Shown one piece after another: positions 6,115 through 9,398 of a DNA stretch of 9,398 nucleotides (within the stretch, counting starts at the first letter, position 1; every line of letters starts with the position of its first letter). The notes under the pieces were generated by a model that was not told the origin of the DNA, made no database searches, and saw nothing but the letters and a program-made list of their open reading frames with translations. Both the position numbers and the translations under genes were made by a program. The stretch lies in NCBI GenBank assembly GCA_947632525.1, contig CANRPQ010000049.1, positions 1 to 9,398 on the forward strand. Direction: 5' to 3'. This DNA is from an uncultured Clostridia bacterium. GTDB taxonomy: Bacteria; Bacillota; Clostridia; TANB77; CAG-508.

Positions 6115-6161
6115 TTTCGCGCATTTTAAATATAAGAATTACAATTTTTATTGGTTTTTTA

Positions 6162-6190
6162 TTGCATTGTTACGCTTTCTATGGTATTAT
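6162..6190 (+). promoter_or_regulatory. Sigma-A-type promoter of abrB
   Basis: TTGCAT (6162-6167) and TATTAT (6185-6190) are separated by exactly 17 bases. The predicted start is near 6197, leaving a leader of about 43 nt that contains a perfect Spo0A box and the ribosome binding site. Confidence 0.7.
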
Positions 6191-6204
6191 TAATGTACAT
6201 TAAA

Positions 6205-6213
6205 TTTGTCGAA
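6205..6213 (+). promoter_or_regulatory. Perfect Spo0A box in the abrB leader (probable operator)
   Basis: TTTGTCGAA, 9 of 9 to the Spo0A box, at about +9 to +17 relative to the predicted abrB start. In Bacillus subtilis phosphorylated Spo0A represses abrB from sites just downstream of its promoters, so the position fits a repressor site. Confidence 0.85.
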
Positions 6214-6239
6214 TTTTGTTGTTTTAAGGAGGAACTAAT

Positions 6240-6491
6240 ATGAAATCCACTGGAATTATAAGGAGAGTAGATGAACTAGGAAGGGTAGTAATACCTATTG
6301 AATTAAGAAACAAATTTGGAATTTCTGAAAAAGATCCAATTGAAATATACGTAGAGGGTTCTAATATTGTATTAAGAAAATTCGAACCAAATTGTATTTT
6401 TTGTGGAAATTCAAAAAATTTATCTGAATACAAGGGTAAATTAGTTTGTGAAAAATGTCTAGAAAAATTATCAAAAATTAAATCTGAATAG
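6240..6491 (+). CDS. abrB: AbrB-family transition-state regulator with C-terminal CxxC-CxxC ribbon
   Basis: An 83-residue DNA-binding protein. The N-terminal swapped-hairpin AbrB domain is textbook: MKSTGIIRRVDELGRVVIPI (1-20), LRNKFGISEKDPIEIYVEG (22-40) and IVLRKFEP. AbrB proteins bind DNA as tetramers and repress post-exponential genes until Spo0A~P shuts off abrB. The C-terminal part carries Cys52/Cys55 (CIFC) and Cys70/Cys73 (CEKC), a likely zinc-ribbon-type knuckle seen in clostridial AbrB proteins but not in Bacillus subtilis AbrB. AAGGAGG (6226-6232) stands seven bases before the ATG. Promoter and Spo0A box are upstream, a strong terminator follows, and rsmI converges on the gene. Confidence 0.93.
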   Translation: MKSTGIIRRVDELGRVVIPIELRNKFGISEKDPIEIYVEGSNIVLRKFEPNCIFCGNSKNLSEYKGKLVCEKCLEKLSKIKSE

Positions 6492-6496
6492 CAAGA

Positions 6497-6534
6497 TAAA
6501 AATCGTTAGTATTTATTTATACTAACGATTTTTA
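6497..6534. terminator. Bidirectional terminator between abrB and rsmI
   Basis: A perfect 16-bp stem (6497-6512 with 6519-6534) with a 6-nt loop, TTATTT. A-runs on one arm and T-runs on the other let it terminate in both directions. It begins six bases after the abrB stop. The downstream flank on + is TTTATA. The convergent rsmI ends at 6610. Confidence 0.85.
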
Positions 6535-6609
6535 TTTATATCAAAAGTTGCATAAGTTTTGGTTAAAATTAGTTTAAAGTCTCTTGTACTTATTAATCAA
6601 ACCTATTTA

Positions 6610-7434
6610 TTATTTAATAAATTTTTGGTATATCTCATTTTTTGCAACATTTCTATCCTTTGCTATTTGCTTTATAATATCTTTCTTATCTAAGCCTAAT
6701 TTTTCATAAAAAGAATAATGTTCTTCTAATGTCATTTGTGAAAAGTCAACTTCTTGCTCTTGATTACTTTTATTTAGGTCTAATATTATTACATATTCAC
6801 CTTTTGGTTCTTTACATAATTCTATTAATTCTGATATATTTCCATGTATTTTTTCCTCATGAATTTTTGTTAATTCTCTAACTAAACATGCTTGTACATC
6901 TCCTATCAAGTTTAAAATATCTTGCAATGTTTTTTGTAGTTTATGAGGAGCCTCATATAAAATAACTGTTTTATTTTCTTTAGCAATTTTACTAAAAATA
7001 TTTTTTCTGTTTTTATTGTTTAACGGTAAGAAGCCATAAAAGCTAAATTCCTTTGTTGAAATTCCAGAAACAATTAAACTATTAATTAATGCACAAGCCC
7101 CAGGTATAGGTATTACTTCAATGTTTTTTTCTATTGCTACTTTTACAATTTCTTCACCAGGGTCAGATATACCTGGTGTTCCTGCATCTGTTACAATAGC
7201 AATATTTTTTCCGCTTAATACCTCTTCAATAAGTGTATCTGTTTTCACTTCTTCATTATGTCTGTGGTAGCTAATCATAGGTTTACTAATTTCAAAGTGA
7301 TTTAATAGTTGAAGTGTATGCCTAGTATCCTCAGCTGCAATTAAGTCTACTTCTTTTAAAGTATTAATTGCTCTAAATGTCATATCTTCTAAATTTCCAA
7401 TTGGTGTTGCTACTAAATAAATTTTCCCTTGCAT
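6610..7434 (-). CDS. rsmI: 16S rRNA (cytidine1402-2'-O)-methyltransferase RsmI
   Basis: RsmI uses S-adenosylmethionine to methylate the 2'-hydroxyl of C1402 in the decoding centre of 16S rRNA. The 274-residue protein shows the tetrapyrrole-methylase fold: YLVATPIGNLEDMTFRA (6-22), AAEDTR (33-38), ISYHRHNE (54-61), VTDAGTPGISDPG (81-93), the loop IPIPGACALINSLIVSGI (108-125) and FYGFLP (132-137). Length is normal. The ribosome binding site AAAGGAG stands about seven bases upstream of the ATG. It starts 16 bases after the YabB-type gene, so the two form an operon. The order yabB-rsmI converging on abrB is also familiar from Bacillus subtilis. Confidence 0.96.
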   Translation of the reverse strand: MQGKIYLVATPIGNLEDMTFRAINTLKEVDLIAAEDTRHTLQLLNHFEISKPMISYHRHNEEVKTDTLIEEVLSGKNIAIVTDAGTPGISDPGEEIVKVAIEKNIEVIPIPGACALINSLIVSGISTKEFSFYGFLPLNNKNRKNIFSKIAKENKTVILYEAPHKLQKTLQDILNLIGDVQACLVRELTKIHEEKIHGNISELIELCKEPKGEYVIILDLNKSNQEQEVDFSQMTLEEHYSFYEKLGLDKKDIIKQIAKDRNVAKNEIYQKFIK

Positions 7435-7450
7435 TATATTGCTCCTTTTA

Positions 7451-8191
7451 TTATTTATTATATATTTCTAGTATTTCTTTTGTATATTCGCCATTATTAT
7501 TGTATACATAAAGTGGTTTTTCTATTTTTAAAAATGGTTTGGCATTTTTAGTCGCTTTTATCAAAATAAGGTTGGGTTCTTTTTGAATATTTGGATATAC
7601 GAGCTTTAGATTTTTAGGTTCTAATTTATATTTATGTAAACAAATTAGTATGTCTGATAATCTTTCTGGACGATGTACCATATATAAATTTCCTTGGTCC
7701 TTTAGCAGATAGCTAGCAGTTAAAATAAAATCTTCTAAATTTGCTGTTATTTCATGGCGAGAAATTAGTTTACTATCCTTTTCATTTATTTTTCCTGTTC
7801 CCTGCTTTTTATATGGTGGGTTTGTTACAATTGAATCGAAACTTCCTCGTTCATATAGTTTATTTAAATTTTTAATGTCTTCACATACTATATTAAATCT
7901 ATCTTGTAAGTTATTTAACTTTATACTTCTTTGTGCCATTTCAGCTACTTGTTCTTGCAATTCTATTCCTGTTATATGAGTACCTTCTGTTTTACCGCAT
8001 AGTAAAATACCCAAAATGCCTGTACCTGTTCCCATGTCTAATATCTTTTTATTTGGTTTTATTTCTTTTGCAAAATCAGATAGTAACACACTATCCATTC
8101 CAAAACAAAATCCGTCTTTGTTTTGGATTATTTTTAGCCCTTTTAATTCTAAATCATCTATTCGTTCATTTTCTTTTAATTCAATTTGCAT
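7451..8191 (-). CDS. yabB: YabB/TrmN6-type SAM-dependent methyltransferase
   Basis: A 246-residue class I methyltransferase. The SAM-binding motif I is LDMGTGTGILGILL (51-64), the acidic end of strand 2 is ITGIELQ (73-79), and the catalytic NPPY (124-127) marks it as an amino-methyltransferase acting on N6 of adenine or a similar exocyclic amine. The N-terminal block DGFCFGMDSVLLSDFA (26-41) is typical of the TrmN6/YfiC/YabB family, whose Escherichia coli member methylates A37 of tRNA-Val1. The same tRNA modification is plausible here but the exact target is not shown by sequence. GGGG (8199-8202) precedes the ATG by seven bases. First gene of the yabB-rsmI pair. Confidence 0.9.
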   Translation of the reverse strand: MQIELKENERIDDLELKGLKIIQNKDGFCFGMDSVLLSDFAKEIKPNKKILDMGTGTGILGILLCGKTEGTHITGIELQEQVAEMAQRSIKLNNLQDRFNIVCEDIKNLNKLYERGSFDSIVTNPPYKKQGTGKINEKDSKLISRHEITANLEDFILTASYLLKDQGNLYMVHRPERLSDILICLHKYKLEPKNLKLVYPNIQKEPNLILIKATKNAKPFLKIEKPLYVYNNNGEYTKEILEIYNK

Positions 8192-8373
8192 TATATAACC
8201 CCATTTTTTAATTTATAAAATAACAGTATTTAGGTAATTAAATTGTTAAATATTGTTGATTTCTTTTTATATAATATTTATTATATATTTACTAGTCAAA
8301 TTTATCAATACTAATTTATTTGTTTCGTGGTTTAGTAATACAAATAATATATTAATGTTTTATGACATGCCTT

Positions 8374-8403
8374 TTCACATTTTAAATTTTTTATTAATAC
8401 AAT
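8374..8403 (+). promoter_or_regulatory. Possible sigma-A promoter of the 56-aa frame
   Basis: TTCACA (8374-8379) and TACAAT (8398-8403), each 5 of 6, with an 18-base spacer. The predicted start near 8410 lies 23 bases before the ATG at 8433. A second candidate, TTGATT (8256-8261) with TATTAT (8279-8284), has a 17-base spacer. In such T-rich DNA either may be a chance match. Confidence 0.4.
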
Positions 8404-8432
8404 ATATAAAGTATATTAATGGGGACAAAATA

Positions 8433-8603
8433 ATGAGTACATTTTCTGATAGTGAAAATTCTTCTAAAGATAGAGGCGAAAAATTTAATTTTAAAGAAAA
8501 AAAAGAGAATACCGTGCATTCTCTTTTTGAAGTTGAACATTTTTTATGTGATTTTCAAAATATTTGTAAAGGTTTAAAAATTTATAAAATTATACGTAAA
8601 TAG
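8433..8603 (+). CDS. Possible small charged protein, 56 aa, unrecognised
   Basis: The frame starts at an ATG preceded by GGGGA (8421-8425) at about seven bases and by a plausible promoter. The residues run from MSTFSDSENSSKDRGEKFNF, an acidic/basic hydrophilic first half, to a second half with two cysteines (CDFQNIC, 39-45) and a basic end (GLKIYKIIRK). This composition is unlike the hydrophobic peptides that T-rich DNA gives by chance. The frame is open further upstream (to a TTG at 8253), but that part translates to an apolar run and lacks a ribosome binding site, so I start at 8433. It converges on the GerMN gene with six bases between stops, and that gene's likely terminator lies inside it, which is a reason for doubt. 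No function can be assigned. Confidence 0.45.
   Translation: MSTFSDSENSSKDRGEKFNFKEKKENTVHSLFEVEHFLCDFQNICKGLKIYKIIRK
8500..8528 (-). terminator. Rho-independent terminator of the GerMN-domain gene
   Basis: An 11-bp perfect stem (8500-8510 with 8518-8528) with a 7-nt loop. On the minus strand the stem runs directly into a tract of eight U residues, the classic form. It lies about 80 bases past the GerMN stop codon. On the plus strand it sits within the possible 56-aa gene and has only the U residues of the stem itself. Confidence 0.7.
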
Positions 8604-8609
8604 TGTTTT

Positions 8610-9263
8610 TTAGTTATTAGTTTGATTATTAGTTAATGTATTAGTATTAGTGTTCGTGTTGTTTTGCATTGTATTATTTAAGCCTTCATCTTTTACATTA
8701 TTATTTTGTTTTTCGATTCTAACAAAGGCATTTTTTAAACTTACTTTATTATCCTTAAATTTTTGGTCCTCTCTTCCATTAATTAAAATTTTTACTCCAT
8801 TTACTTCATTTAATTCTGTTAAAGTATTAACAATAGCATATATAGTTGTATTTTCTTGCTCTTGCCCCCCTGAATGATTATCTATAAATTCTTTTGATAA
8901 ATCTAGATATACTATATCGCCTTTTAGTTCTGCCTTTAATACTCTTGTTCCTTGTGGAATAACAGATTGAAGCTTTTCATTTTTAGGCTCTTCTATTAAT
9001 AGTTCCATTAATTTTGAATATGGATCTGATAATAAATCTTTACTATCTACCATTCTTCCCTCAGGCATTAATTCTTTTGTTTCTTTATTTTGATAATACA
9101 ATGTTGCAATTGTTTGCCTCATTTGTTCATCACTAATTTCTTCCTGCGGCTCAATTTCATTTTGATTTGAATTTCCAGTATTTTTAAATATTAGATATCC
9201 TCCTATTCCTATAATGCACAAAACTAAAATTATAATAATTGCAATAAATAATTTTTTATTCAT
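8610..9263 (-). CDS. GerMN-domain membrane-anchored protein (sporulation/germination type)
   Basis: A 217-residue protein. It has a short basic start, one membrane anchor (about 5-26), an acidic Gln/Glu/Asn linker (30-48), then a single GerMN domain (about 50-183). GerMN features are TLYYQNKETKELMPEGRMV (54-72), LLIEEPKNEKLQSVIPQGTRVL (88-109), KGDIVYLDLSKEF (114-126), IYAIVNTLTELNEVNGVKILING (141-163). GerM of Bacillus is a lipoprotein needed for engulfment and germination. This protein has a transmembrane anchor instead of a clear lipobox and one domain instead of two. The C-terminus is a low-complexity Asn/Thr tail with alternating NT pairs (197-217). The ribosome binding site AGGGGAGG (9270-9277) is strong. 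Extracytoplasmic location is inferred. The 135 bases upstream (9264-9398) hold CATAGTAT on the minus strand (9298-9305), like the -10 of sporulation sigma factors, but no matching -35. Confidence 0.85.
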   Translation of the reverse strand: MNKKLFIAIIIILVLCIIGIGGYLIFKNTGNSNQNEIEPQEEISDEQMRQTIATLYYQNKETKELMPEGRMVDSKDLLSDPYSKLMELLIEEPKNEKLQSVIPQGTRVLKAELKGDIVYLDLSKEFIDNHSGGQEQENTTIYAIVNTLTELNEVNGVKILINGREDQKFKDNKVSLKNAFVRIEKQNNNVKDEGLNNTMQNNTNTNTNTLTNNQTNN

Positions 9264-9398
9264 GTTTTTCCTCCCCTTTAACTTGTACTATTGCTTCATA
9301 CTATGTCCAAATTTTTATTTTTAGAACTTAATTTTAAAATTTATATTTAAATCTAATCTAAGTTTTAAAATATAATGTCATATACACATATTTAAAAA

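Noticed and set aside
5487..6203. Two plus-strand frames opposite spmA and its upstream region
   Set aside because: They mirror the spmA coding sequence and T-rich spacer; spmA has clear family motifs on the other strand.
7933..8211. Plus-strand frames opposite the start of the YabB-type gene
   Set aside because: Shadows of a clearly recognised methyltransferase; composition follows the complement.
8253..8432. Upstream extension of the 56-aa frame to a TTG at 8253
   Set aside because: The added residues are an apolar run typical of T-rich non-coding DNA and the TTG has no ribosome binding site; it overlaps promoter-like sequences.
9298..9305. CATAGTAT on the minus strand upstream of the GerMN gene as a sigma-E or sigma-K promoter
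   Set aside because: The -10-like octamer is reasonable, but no matching -35 is present at the required distance, so no promoter is claimed.

Overview
This window comes from a strongly AT-rich, endospore-forming member of the Bacillota, most likely class Clostridia. The evidence is the gene set: spoIIR, spmA, spmB, a GerMN-domain protein and an AbrB regulator with Spo0A boxes. Strong Shine-Dalgarno sites and T-rich intergenic DNA fit this. The window holds mostly chromosomal core genes; no plasmid, phage, transposase or CRISPR genes are visible. Taxonomy below class is not claimed.

Layout. (1) 1-186: a 120-bp element with a 22-bp perfect inverted repeat around a G-rich folded core, preceded by an extended -10 promoter-like sequence. 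(2) 187-1579: a single-domain MEDS-like protein (-) diverges from spoIIR (+), with a sigma-A-type promoter and a partial Spo0A box between them. (3) 1580-4464: an imperfect inverted repeat, then murA, a WalJ/YycJ-type metallo-beta-lactamase-fold protein and rlmH, all on +. (4) 4465-5980: a convergent region with a second structured element, an overlooked 42-aa membrane-protein gene with its own consensus promoter (-), then the spmA-spmB pair (-). (5) 6000-6491: the control region between spmA and abrB, with two inverted perfect Spo0A boxes, one just downstream of the predicted abrB start site. (6) 6492-8191: a bidirectional terminator, then rsmI and a YabB/TrmN6-type methyltransferase on -. 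As far as I recall, this convergent abrB / rsmI-yabB order also occurs in Bacillus subtilis. (7) 8192-9398: a possible 56-aa gene (+) converging on a GerMN-domain membrane-anchored protein (-).

How the genes fit together. One theme is entry into and execution of sporulation. Spo0A~P probably represses abrB, SpoIIR signals from forespore to mother cell to activate sigma-E, SpmA/SpmB act in spore-core dehydration, and the GerMN protein probably acts in spore formation or germination. The other theme is housekeeping: peptidoglycan precursor synthesis (MurA) and RNA methylation (RlmH on 23S rRNA, RsmI on 16S rRNA, YabB/TrmN6 probably on tRNA).

The least explained parts are the folded element at 61-180, the structured convergent region at 4489-4639, the 42-aa membrane protein, and the MEDS-like protein placed beside spoIIR.
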